Shown here: one piece after another, positions 22,856 to 33,425 of the stretch
Position numbering within the stretch: the first letter of the stretch is position 1
Layout of the letters: every line of letters starts with the position of its first letter
NCBI GenBank assembly: GCA_022410635.1
Contig: JAJVDF010000208.1
Location: 1,805,973-1,869,972, forward strand
Source: Tretioscincus oriximinensis
Taxonomy: Eukaryota; Chordata; Lepidosauria; Squamata; Gymnophthalmidae
Length of the DNA stretch: 64,000 nt
Direction of reading: 5' to 3'
Notes under the pieces: generated by a model
The model's input: the letters and a program-made list of their open reading frames with translations, nothing else
Database searches by the model: none
Told to the model about the DNA's origin: nothing
Made by a program: the position numbers and the translations under genes

Positions 22856-23445
22856 AAAAGATGGTAACTGATGGTTAGTCTTAGACTGGAGCCACAATGC
22901 TGTGTCTCTCCGTGTTATTGCGCAAAAAAAATTTGCCTTTCGTCCAGGTTTTTATGGACTCCTTGAAACTCCTTAGAATAACCTTTTTAACAAGTAGCTC
23001 TATTGCTTTTAAGACCCCCATTATACAGCCTATGAAAATGGCTTCGCAGGGGCTAGGTAACCATGCTACCGGTGAAGTGCTAATGGCATTATATAAACAG
23101 GGTTTGAAGCAGCCTGTGCATAAACACCATGTGCCCGAGGCAACACAAGTGCCAAAGAACCAGGGCAGCTTAGGCCCGATTTAAAATGTTGGCTTTCAAA
23201 ATTGACTGATGCTGGAGTTTGGCCATCCCTTCTTCATGTAGAGAGAATCAACGTCCAGGAGTGTAAATATAGTCAACACACGTTTGTTAGCATGCCGATA
23301 ATAATGAATGCTTGGGGTAACTGGCAACAATTATTTTGGAGAGGAGGCAGGTTCTTGGCTTTAAGAACAGAGGCCATAAAAGCAGAGACCTAAGGGGGAC
23401 ACACGGAGGGTGATCGCAGGCTACGTTTTCCCTATGGCCGGGCAG
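22856..23445. other. Repeat-free block, candidate conserved noncoding element
   Basis: Single-copy in appearance with gctaatggcattatataaa and similar AT-rich cores at 23078-23098. No exon found. Confidence 0.38.
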
Positions 23446-23540
23446 TCACACTGGGTGACCCCGGGTCAGTCGCCGCCCCTCAATTTAACCTACATCACAG
23501 AGTTGTTGTGAGAGCAGAATGGAGGGAAATAAAATCCCCA
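23446..23540 (+). mobile_element. SINE B/MIR-like core scrap
   Basis: Retains ctgggtgaccccgggtcag and cacagagttgttgtgag. Confidence 0.7.
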
Positions 23541-23639
23541 CTCCCCTTGGCCCTTTGGAAGAGGACTATGTTATGGTGGCTGGATGCATTCGACTTGTGA
23601 ATGAACCCTGCTTGACTGTGTGGGGAATTCCACCAGCAC

Positions 23640-23975
23640 CTCCATGCAGTTTTCTTGGCAGAGACACAGAGGTGGTTGGCCATTGCCTATGTCTGGAAAG
23701 AAGGAGGGGATTGGCAACTTTCTGTTTTTCTAAACAATTGAGCTTTAGCTACTTCTAGCCCCTTCTGGTTTCTATATGCAGTTTTCTAAGCAGACAGGAG
23801 TGGTTTGCCATTGCCTGCTACTGGGGATAGGCTAGAGGTTGAACCAAACCCCTCTGCATTTCAGGCCACTGCTCAAGCACCAAGCTAGAGCTACTCCCAG
23901 ACTGCATGAATCCCTCTGTGCAGTTTTCTAGGCAGAGAGACAGAAGACGTTTACTGTTATCTACTTCCGAAGAAA
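23640..23975 (+). repeat. SINE C modules in tandem (three)
   Basis: The module tgcagttttcttggcagag plus gtttgccattgcctgctac appears at about 23645, 23778 and 23918. The second carries a longer tail ending in agctagagctactccc. A SINE-like family, also at 41470 and 63405. Confidence 0.7.
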
Positions 23976-23983
23976 GGAAGTGA

Positions 23984-24092
23984 GGGATGGAGAAAAGAAA
24001 GGGAGGGAAGGAAGAAAGAGAGGGGCAGGGAAGGAAGGGAGGGGGTCAGGGGAGGGGAGGAGGGAGGGAAGAAAGGGTGGGGAGGAAGGGAC
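23984..24092. repeat. Polypurine (GGGA/GGAA)n tract
   Basis: Nearly pure A/G over about 110 bp. Confidence 0.9.
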
Positions 24093-24940
24093 TTCTCATA
24101 CTGGATATACCAAGTCATTTTTTTTACACTTCCCATATTAGCCTTACTAGATGCCCTTTGACATTCCTTGACCTGGGTGGAAAATGGGCTAGCCAAAGGG
24201 GATTCTCAAGGCTATTCTGCCTCAAGAAGGTCCATAAAGCCAACATCCTGTGGGCTCACACTGTAGTAGAAACAGCTGGGAGAGGTAAAATTAAGTAACT
24301 TTCACTGTTATTAAGTCAGCAGTTTGCTCAAAGTTTCAGCCGATATTACAAGAAGTCTTTAATAAGGCACGCTCAATAACGCAGGAGTCAATGTGAAAGA
24401 CTCCTGCCGACCAAAAGTCTAGACAAATGACCAGTTTAGTCTAGCCTGGACTAAAGATGGAGCAATTGATTATTACTAGGAAACAACTTAATTCTCCTCC
24501 TCCTCCTCCTCCTTCTCCTCTGGTGATCAAGATTACACACACACACTCAGAATTCCTGGCAGGCCGTCACGGACAGCGCTTAAACGCTCAAGGGCCAATC
24601 TGTAAACAGCTTCCTTCTCCAACCCACCAAGCTGTAGATTCCTTCCATCTGTGGCGGCCGCCAGAGCTGCCGTCGAAGGCGCCTTCAGTCCAGGCGAACT
24701 TCTGGATTTACATTGATGGGTCAGATGTGTTTTTGCCAGGGTGATTGTAGCATCTGCGAAGCTTGTAAACAGTTTGGATCTCCTTCAAATAAGGGAAACG
24801 ATTCTAGGATGAGATGGTCCAAATGGAGATGGAAAGGGGGCGGAGAGCCTGGGTGGGTGTGTGAGGAGTTGTAAGACAGCGCTGGAGACCTTGCTAATTT
24901 TCACAGGGATATGTTGAAACAGTGTGGTTATAGCTTGAGG
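24093..24940. other. Repeat-poor block, candidate regulatory
   Basis: Contains (TCC)n at 24495-24518 and (CA)n at 24536-24546. 24300-24480 and 24560-24760 look single-copy, with a GC-rich patch gtggcggccgccagagc. Confidence 0.38.
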
Positions 24941-25512
24941 AGAACATAAGAGGAGCCCTGCTGAATGGGGCCAGAGCCCACCTAGTCCAGCCTCTGTCTC
25001 ACACAGGGGGCCCCAATTACAACTGGGTAGCCTGGAACAGAAGAAGACAAAATCTTCACCTGTTCTCGATGCCCTGAAAATGGCATTTCAGGAATCCTGC
25101 CTATTGTTCCATCTCAGAGGCAGCATCAAGACATCCATCCTAGTAGCTGTTTATACACTTGGCTTCCATGAACTTGTCTAATCCTGTCTTAGCTATCCAG
25201 GCTTTATCCAGCTACCACCACCTCTTCCGGAAGTAAATGCCACAGGCTGATGACCTTCTGATGACCCTCTTCTGCCCATCCATATAAATAGATACTAGGA
25301 TGGATGTCTGGATGCTGCCTCCGGGATGGAGCAACAGGCAGGACTCCTGAAATACCATTTGCAGGGAGTCATGAACAGGAGCATATTTTGCTTCCTCTGT
25401 TGGGNCTGCCCACGTGCATCTGGTGGGCCTCTGTGTNGGACAGAATGCTGGACTAGATAGGCTGTGGCCTGGTCCAGTATTGCTCTTCTTATGTTCTTAT
25501 GTTCTTATGTAT
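24941..25512. mobile_element. CR1 inverted pair
   Basis: A minus CR1 (24941-25280) is followed directly by a plus CR1 (25281-25512) whose tail is a clean ttatgttcttatgttcttat. The 3' UTRs face outwards and are complementary over about 200 bp. Confidence 0.9.
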
Positions 25513-26090
25513 GTAAGGAAGGTCCCCTGGTCCTGTTGTTGTATGATAAAGCTCACTATGAAAGCTTCACAAAAGCGGGGGAAGGAGAGACGATATAATG
25601 GAACTTTGCACACAACTGGACCTCTGTGATCTGGTGAGGCAAAAAACCCCACAGTAACTCTACTATGCCACAAAAAAGTCAGCCGGGAGAGGCCTAAGCG
25701 TGGACGAGTAAATGATTAGAAGGAGAGCATATGTGGACCACTGAATAGGAAACGGGAGCAAGGAGTTTTAAAATTCCAGAACTTCTCTACAAGGCCAGGG
25801 CTCCTTCCCATAGCAAGAACAGGCAGTAGCGGAGTGGAAGACGATGGGGGGGGGCACCCATTGGGCAACAGCATAGATGCCACATGCCAACCGGCATGCA
25901 ATGCACAGCGGAAGTCTTGTGCTGGGCTTGCCCAAGGTTTCAAGCTCCACAGACCAGCCATGTTTAAAATAAGTTAAAATGCCGGGCAGAATGGTCCACA
26001 GCATGCAATTCATTGAGGGCCCACTTGCCATCGGCCACGCTGATAACCCTGGCCAGTCCACCCTTGAGCACAATTTCCGCCCCATCCAAA
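25513..26090 (-). other. Unidentified block with a short minus-strand frame
   Basis: On the minus strand a frame from about 26092 reads MSFLDGAEIVLKGG then LARVISVADGKWALNEL and stops after HFNLF near 25960. I do not recognise it. It may be a decayed retrocopy, a transposon fragment or chance. Flanks show no splice sites that would make it a BCAS3 exon. Confidence 0.25.
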
Positions 26091-26460
26091 AATGACATTT
26101 GATCATAACAGCACCAATGCTTCTGAGAAACNCTTTCACGAGATGGGCAACAGACTACATTGAAAAGAACGGCCTCCTTTTATCTGTCAAAACCAGTAAG
26201 AACCAAAGTGCTTTGAAGCACGGGCAGCTATTAAGAAGTTCTGACATAACAGATGGGCCATCAAGCGTCCGTCCGACCGGCCGCTGCAAACGAGCGATAG
26301 GACATCCATTCCGTTTTCGTTCTCTGAAATATGATTTCATCCCAAACCTCTCCGAGGCATTTTAATTCACTTTATGACTCATTAATTTAGGCAAGCGGAA
26401 ATTCTTGATCTTCTCGGGTCCCTTCTTTTTTCTGCTGACTGCCGTGCAGTCAATCAAAAA
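26091..26460. other. Repeat-free block, candidate conserved noncoding element
   Basis: Contains an AP-1 type tgactca at 26375-26381 next to attaattt. CpG-bearing, no repeat landmarks. Confidence 0.4.
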
Positions 26461-26949
26461 GTTATTAATCTACCACAGGAAGGGTCATAAACAAGTTATC
26501 CTGTCTACTGGACAATATCGTACGGCCAGGATGTGCTCTACCTGCCCACAAGGCCTTATTCAGCTGAAAGGAGGAAGGAGATCGAGCAAAGGTGATTTCT
26601 ATGAGGCTTTCAATATTGTTTGTAAAGCATTTCATACTCCCTCCTTTGAGTATGACCGTGTGTGTGTGTGAACTACCAAAAGAAAGAAAATGCAAGGTTG
26701 AGGATTAAGTGCAAAAGGATAAGTGATGTCAAATCTATGAGACTATTTGAAGAAACCTCAAGAAATCAAATGCTCTTTCTGTCGGGGAAGGGAGAGGTGA
26801 AGCCGTGATTTCAAGCAAATGGAGTTGCCGTGTATTAANGTGACTTCCCACTGTAAAGATAATAAGATTTCGTTTCTGGATTCAGGGGAGAGCATGTAAG
26901 AGGTAGAGGCTGCCTCCAGAGAGGGAAGGGAACATGCAGAATCTTGTTC
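26461..26949. other. Unassigned intron sequence
   Basis: A short (GT)n lies near 26659. No exon or repeat family recognised. Confidence 0.4.
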
Positions 26950-27215
26950 AGATAATGCAAGTGTAAAAGAAGCCCTGCTGGATCAGACCACAGCCCATCC
27001 TGTCCAGCATCCTGTCTCGAACAGGGTATCTCGGACAGAAGACATGAAAACTTTCACCTGTTCTCAACAACCAACAACTGGTATTCAGTGACACCCTGCC
27101 TGCCTCTCCAACCTGGAAGCAGCATCTGNGTATCTCATTCTAGTAGCCATTGGTGTCCATGAATTTATCTACCTCTACAGGAAAAAAAATCCCATAGATT
27201 GATTATTGATCTATG
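26950..27215 (-). mobile_element. CR1 3' end
   Basis: Carries gccctgctggatcagacc and ccaacctggaagcagcatc; complement of a diverged CR1 3' UTR. Confidence 0.85.
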
Positions 27216-27245
27216 AATATTCACACTTTTTAACCTTTTCTGCCA

Positions 27246-27715
27246 GCATCTGAAGAAGTTGGATTTTCTAACAAAGTTCATGCTGACTATCTTTTTCTTG
27301 TTAATCTCTAAGATGCTATGAGAACCCCAATGCTGGAATATCTGGTCTGTGTGTCTTTGTTTCTGTCTGCTCGTCTATCTGTCAATTTGAAGAAGTGAAC
27401 ATATACAAAAACCCTTGATGTCCACCATTTCTTTGTTAGTCTCTAGGATGCCAAAATATTGCTAGAATATGGATGTGTGTATGTGTCTTTCTCTCTATGT
27501 TTGTATCTATCTATCTATCCACCTGAAGAAATAGATATATATAAAAGCTCCCGCTTCCTACCTTTTTCTTGGTAGTCCCTAAAATGCTGCAAGAGCTCCT
27601 GGGGACAATATCTGTCTATCTCGAATTAGACTTGCCTACAAAAGTTCCTGCTTCCTAATTTTTTTTCTTATTAGTCTTTAAAGTGTTACAAGACCCCCTT
27701 GTTCCTAACCCTTTA
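27246..27715 (+). repeat. Tandem array of repeat R, four units of about 100-138 bp
   Basis: Units start at about 27249, 27387, 27523 and 27622. Each has the tgaagaag-type start, an aaagct/aaagtt core and ttcttgttagtctctaag-type block. It ends 212 bp from the donor of the BCAS3 exon at 27927. Unit spacers contain (TATC)n. Confidence 0.8.
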
Positions 27716-27888
27716 CGTTATACATATTTCATTAGATACCATTTCCTCCACTTTGCTTCTTTTGTTTTTCAAACAAATGTTTTTCTGACAGTCTGCAAGA
27801 ACCATATAGATCCCCCTCTGTGGAACTTAAAATATACCATCAAGAGACCTGCATCTTCCTGTCTTGAATTCACGGGAAAAGTGCATCA

Positions 27889-28047
<159 letters not shown>

Positions 28048-28095
28048 TCACAAGAAAGCTTGGTTTCCTTTCAGGTTTCTGCCCCGAGAATTTGT

Positions 28096-28198
28096 AGGAA
28101 CATAAGAAGCTAAAACAGGCACTGCTGCATTCCACCAGTCTAATCCAACTGCCTGGTAGCCATATGTGTATGGAAGTTCATGAGCAGGGTAGGCATCT
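28096..28198 (-). mobile_element. CR1 3' tip
   Basis: Begins aggaacataagaagc and stops after about 100 bp; truncated. Confidence 0.75.
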
Positions 28199-28199
28199 T

Positions 28200-28776
28200 T
28201 TGATTTATTTACGTGTTTGTTTATATCCCACCCTATATCTGAAGGTCTCAGGATGGCCAACCAAAGGGCAGCATATATAGCTTTTGTTGCTTTCTCCACA
28301 ACAGACACCCTATGAAGTAGGTGGGGCTGAGAGAGTTCTAAAGAAAGTTGGGCACGGATAGCTCAGTCGCTTAGGAATTCGTCTCTCGCCTGGGAGATTG
28401 GATTTCGAAGCCCTGTGTGGGACGTGGGGAGCGCTGAGCACCTTCCACTAGCCTGTAGCTCTACCCAACCCAGCTATTCAAAAGTGTGAACTGCAAGAAA
28501 TTGCAACTGACTGCAAGTAGATACATGGGAACCACCAGAGCCTGGTGGGGAAGATAGAATGTCAGCCTTCGGGCAAAATACCCTTGTAAGCCGCTTTGAG
28601 TCCCTTTGAAAGGTGAGAAAAGGGGGGGTATAAAAACCAAGTTCTTCTTCTTCTTCTTCTTAAGAATTGTGACTGGCCCGAGGTCACTCATCTGGCTTTC
28701 CCAGAGTGGGGAATTGAACCAGAAGACTACCAGATAAGAGTCCCACACTCTAACCACTAGACCAAATTGGCTCTCA
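28200..28776 (-). mobile_element. SINE B split by a SINE A
   Basis: SINE B tail and middle at 28200-28350, core and head complement at 28661-28776 (ggtcactcatctggctttc, ccactagaccaaattgg). Removing 28351-28660 restores a collinear element. Confidence 0.9.
28351..28660 (+). mobile_element. SINE A (head type 2), full length, 310 bp
   Basis: The head resembles a tRNA: A-box tagctcagtcgc, B-box-like gatttcgaagcc. The body has agctattcaaaag and tggtggggaagatag, the 3' end gtaagccgctttgagtccc, and the tail is (TTC)n. Confidence 0.93.
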
Positions 28777-28929
28777 ATTTGACTTTGTTCAGATCAAAAG
28801 TTTCCTAGGAAGACTTCTTGCGAGTCTCTTAGGTGCTACAAGACTCACACACACACCCTTGCTGGATTTGTGTGATTAGAATTATGAACTTATCAAAATA
28901 TTGAAATGTTGTATAGTGATGCTGGCTTG

Positions 28930-29125
28930 TTCATGCCAATGCACCTGAAGGCATAAGCTAGTCCACAAAAGCTCACATTGCCTATCTTTTCCTTTTCGGT
29001 CTCTTAAAAGGCTACCAGACCTCCTTGCTAGAGTATCTTTCTGTCTCTCTATCTATCTGAAGAAATAGTCTTGTCTTTTTCTTGTTAGCCTCCAAGGCAG
29101 TGGGAGACTCCTTTGCTAGTTATCA
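28930..29125 (+). repeat. Repeat R, two units
   Basis: Has caaaagctcacattgccta and cttttcggtctctt, then a second partial unit at atctgaagaaatagtcttg. Confidence 0.7.
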
Positions 29126-30034
29126 GAACAAAAGATGGCCCCATCTTCAATAACCTTGAGCAAATTGCACATGCCTGGTGGAAGCTAAGTGAGATCCACC
29201 CTATTCCAAGACAGAATCCTTAATCCAGTGCAGAAACAGTTATTTCCCCTTATCCATTATGTACACTTCTGGCCACCAAAGAGGACAACCAGATTGATCA
29301 AGGCGCTGGAACGAAATCCCTTATGAAATCAGGCAACTGAATGCTAATGCATGCTATGTTGGTGTTCAGGTTACCATTCAGAGCCTGCCATAGCTTACAC
29401 TAGCATGTAGATGGCAGGCCCCTATTTCCAAGACATGTCCCAATTAAAGTCTAGTTCAAAAAGTGTCTCTCACTTTCTTTTTACCATATGCACATAGAGA
29501 CCACCTTGAACAAACTGATTGTCTCAGATTAACAACCTGAACACTCTTTCCATGGCAAATAAAGCTGTCCTCTGCGGAACGAAGAAACCAGAGTTGGACT
29601 ACCTGGGTCAAGTGAACACATCATCCTTCATTCCCCAGGGCTGTGCCTCCTGCTTCCGACCCAAAGCCTTCCCCTGACAAAGCCACTGCCGACGAGTGCA
29701 TTAGAGAAACACTTTCGGAGGAAAGGTCCATAAATCTGGCCATTACTCAGCATCGAACACAGGAACACTATCTCTGAACGTCCCTCTGTTATCTCTTTCA
29801 ATCAAGAAAGGAGGAAGGGGGAACAAAAGTAAACAAGGTCATGGCTGCCTTCTAACAAGACCCTGAAGATCACCTCTCATCTCGTACGGTTCTCTACTAT
29901 TCCACCTCTGAAGTAAGACAAGTCCCACCTTTGGGATTAGAACATGCTATCTGGACATGGCGATGGGTCTCTACACCAGAGGGACAAGATAAGAGAGGAA
30001 AGCCTCCAAAGTCATTGTTCCATGTGCAGAGATG
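29126..30034. other. Unassigned intron with IR-family half
   Basis: 29385-29465 matches the left half of the IR family (gcctgccatagcttacac, tagatggcagg). The remainder is unassigned. Confidence 0.55.
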
Positions 30035-30478
30035 GAATGAAGAGGAAGAGAAAAAGGAGAACGAGAAAGAGAAGAAGGAGGAGGAATTAAAATCAGTAGG
30101 AGAAGGAGGAAGAATTGGAATAGAGTTAGAAAAATAATTAGAAGGATGGGAATTAGACGGAGGAAGAGGGGAAGAAACATTAAAATCAGGAGGGATAAGA
30201 ATTAAAATAATAATTAGAATTAGGAGAAGAATTAGAATTAAAATCAGAAGAACAAGAGTTAAAACACAAATCAGGAGGAGGAAGATTAAACTGAAGAGAA
30301 GAGAAAGAATTAGAATATTAGAAAGAAAAATAAGTAGAAGAATATGACTAAGACAGAGGAGAATTAGAATTATTAGAAAAAGAATAACTAAAATAATTAG
30401 AATTAGGAAAAAGAAGAATTANAATTAAAATCAGAAGAAGGACAAGAATTAGAACAAAAACCAGAAGGAGGAAGAGGA
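30035..30478. repeat. A/G-rich degenerate satellite, GAA/ATTAGAATTA type
   Basis: About 440 bp of purine-rich sequence in which gaattagaatta-like words recur with gaggaag words. It looks like an expanded and mutated microsatellite. Confidence 0.85.
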
Positions 30479-30807
30479 GTGCACTTATGTTTTTAAGGGA
30501 GAAACCAAAGCAGACTAAACAACTTAAGGGCTAAACACAGGTATTCACATATCCAATGAAATCTTTGTCACCACAGCAGTAGCTTCAGCTGTAATCCTCC
30601 CATCCTGCTGTAAGAATAGGCTTTTCAGATATGTCTGGCTAGTGAATTACACATCTGTTATATGTGGAACTTTTTTGTTTACAGTATTGGTATTTTGGAT
30701 CTTGAACTCTAGGAGTTCACAGACAAGTATATTCATCAGTGTTCACAAGAAGCGGAGAACCATTCTGGTCTCTCGTGCCATTCTAAATTAGCTTCGAATA
30801 GTGCCAG
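30479..30807. other. Unassigned intron sequence
   Basis: Nothing recognised. Confidence 0.4.
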
Positions 30808-31632
30808 AGATGGGTTGCCAGCTACCACCACCTCTTCTGGAAGTCAATTCCACAGGCTGATGACCCTCTGGGTGAAAAAATACTTTCCTTTGCCTGTTGT
30901 CACTCTTCTGCCCCTCAGCATCAAGGAAGGTTCATAAGAACCTAAGAACATCAGAAGAGCCATCCTGGATCAGGCCACAGCCCATCAAGTCCAGCATTCT
31001 GTGTCACACAGAGGCCCACCAGATGCACCTGGGCAGCCTGAACAGAGGGAAGCAAAATATGATATTTCAAGAGTCCTGCCTGTTGCTCCATCCCAGAGGC
31101 AACATCCAGACATCCATCCTAGGATCCATTTATACCTTTGGTGTCCATAAACCTGTCTAGTCCTGTCTTGAAACTATCCAAGCTGTTAGCTACCACCACC
31201 TCTTCAGGAAGTAAATTCCATAGGCCGATGACCCTCTGGGTGAAAAAATACTTTCTTTTGTCTGTTCTCACTTTTCTACCCAACAGTTTTAAGGAGTGCC
31301 CTCTGGTCCTTGTGTTGTGTGATAGAGAAAACATTTTNTCTCTATTCACCCTGTCCATCCCATGCATGATTTTGTACACTTCCTGGTCCTACTCCTGAAG
31401 TGCCATTTGCGGGGAGTCATGAACAGGTGCATATTTGGCTTCCTCTGTTCAGACTGCCCAGGTGCATCCGGTGGGCCTCTGTGTGGGACAGAAGGCTGGA
31501 CTAGGTGGGCTCTGGCCCGATCCGGTATGGCTCTTCTTATGTCCTAGTGTTGTGTGATGTCCTAGTGTTGTGTGATGGAGAAAATAGTTTATCTCTATTC
31601 ACCTTATCCCATGCATGATTTTGTACCCCTCT
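30808..31632. mobile_element. Cluster of four CR1 fragments, partly nested
   Basis: Minus ORF2 scrap 30808-30932; minus 3' UTR plus ORF2 30933-31385 (protein FSLSHNTRTRGHSLK, YFFTQRVIGLWNLLPEE); plus 3' end 31391-31541; minus ORF2 scrap 31542-31632 in which gtcctagtgttgtgtgat occurs twice. Confidence 0.9.
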
Positions 31633-32891
31633 CAAACACCATTGTGAAATTATTTGAATCCCACAAATGGCAGTGACCGCATTGGTTACCAGTCTGTGGA
31701 TGTTGCCTGCCTGGGGATCTTGCCAACGTCGAAATCTCCAGATGGGTGAAAACATTGTCAGCTACACATGCGTAGTCCCATTTTTAAGCAACCACTTGGG
31801 AAAAGGCACTGGAAAAGCTGCTTTTCCCTTGTCATTCTTTTAAGTCAAGATTATGTTTTCTTGTCCCATTCCTTGAGCCAGGACGCTGCGAATGCCACTA
31901 AACCGTGCGCAAGGAAAGCGAAAACAAAACAAATGTACCCGCAGAGCAAGTTTCAAAAACAGAATGCAGATAAAAAGGAAATCTCAGAGGAGCATCAGCT
32001 TCTAATTTTTTAAGACACGAAGCCAGAAATAATAAAAAAAAAAAAGGGGGGGGACACACAAAAACGTGGGATAAAATAAAATACAAGCGAGGGCAGCCTC
32101 AAAAGTATTAACCCAGGTCAAACATCAGTGGAAAAAAGGCTAAACGTGATAAATCGGCGACTTTAACTGCCACTCTCGTTTTAATAGAATCCAGCATAAC
32201 GTCTGAGAGGCCTTTTGCCTCGGCTTGAGCCATTAATCTACAACAAAAATCTCCTCTTGAGAGAAAGCAGAGCCCCTTTAATAAAAGTTAAGGCAGACAG
32301 TATTACGCTCAGAGAGAATCCTGTTGCTTTTTTATATGAAGAAAATTCTTCCATAATAAGGGCAGATAAAACCCAAAAAGAGAAAAGGACAGGGAGGAAG
32401 TGGGTGACGAGGGGGAACCGACCACATTATCATCTGTGAAAAGTCCATTTTGGTGTATATAAACACCGGCGACAATGGCCAATGAAAGTCCACATGTGGG
32501 GAAGCTCTGGTTTTACGGTGGAGAGGTCATTTATTTGTTACATTCTTGGCCCACAGCCCAAGGGTAGCTTTTCTCAAAGAGTTCTTGATATTTGATAAGC
32601 ATCTTTCNCAGGCCTTTCTTCCAACCCGCCCCAATCAAACTTTAAACGGAATGGAAATTAACTCTAGACNTCGCTGATGCGTTTAACGTTTTCCACGGCG
32701 TCCGTGTAATCGGATGTTAATAAGGAAAAAGAGGGGAACCGGTCGGGATTTGCGTTCAGTACAGCGTTGAGTGTGGGTTGATAGCTGTAATAAAAGTGTG
32801 ATTGATGGACGGGTAGTCGTATTTTCAAGAGTGGATATGACATGCTGAGTGGTAAAGGGTTTTCTTCCTTAAAGGACGCATCGAAAGAGCA
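31633..32891. other. Longest repeat-free block, candidate conserved noncoding elements
   Basis: About 1.1 kb (31750-32890) without transposon landmarks. Visible motifs are a palindromic E-box ccacatgtgg (32490-32499), gacaatgg (SOX-like) and several TAAT cores. Poly-A/G7 at about 32034-32053. Confidence 0.45.
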
Positions 32892-33425
32892 CAACTTAAG
32901 ATCAGAAGAACTTAAAAGGAGGCCTGATTGATTAATCACAGACCATCTAATTCAGCATCCTGTCTCACATGGTACAGCACCATTTACTTCAGGCAGCTCA
33001 GGTAGAAGACAAAGACAAAAAAACCAAAACTCTCACCTCCCCTTAGAGGCACCCTGTCTCTAGTGGCCATGGGTTCATCTGGCTTCCTTGAATTTGATAA
33101 GAACACAGGTACACTTTGCTAGATCAGACCACAGCACATCTAGTCCAGCACCTTGCCTCACCAGTTCTGGGCATCTCAAGCAAAGTTGCCACCAGCAAAT
33201 GCACCTAAAAGATACACTGTCCGTCTCCCCAACCTGGAGATAATATCTAGGCACATATTCTAGTAGCCATGGATGNGCCTGTCCTTCATGAATTAAGAGA
33301 ACCTGCTAGATGAAGTTGCAGCCTTTCTAGTCCAGCATTCTGTTCCACACAGTGGTTCACCAGTTGCTCCTGGGCATCTCAGGCAAAGTGCCTGAAAAAG
33401 ACCTTTGGAGGCCTGCTACCTGTAA
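32892..33425 (-). mobile_element. Three CR1 3' modules in tandem
   Basis: Each unit has a gatcaga/agtccag start, a gggcatctcaggcaaa-type middle and a ccatgaatt/ttcatgaattaag end. Units at about 32892-33090, 33091-33290 and 33291-33425. Confidence 0.8.

Noticed and set aside
28351..28430. Possible tRNA gene (A-box tagctcagtcgc)
   Set aside because: It is the head of a SINE with a body and TTC tail, repeated at 48828 and 60790; no complete cloverleaf or anticodon arm is supported.
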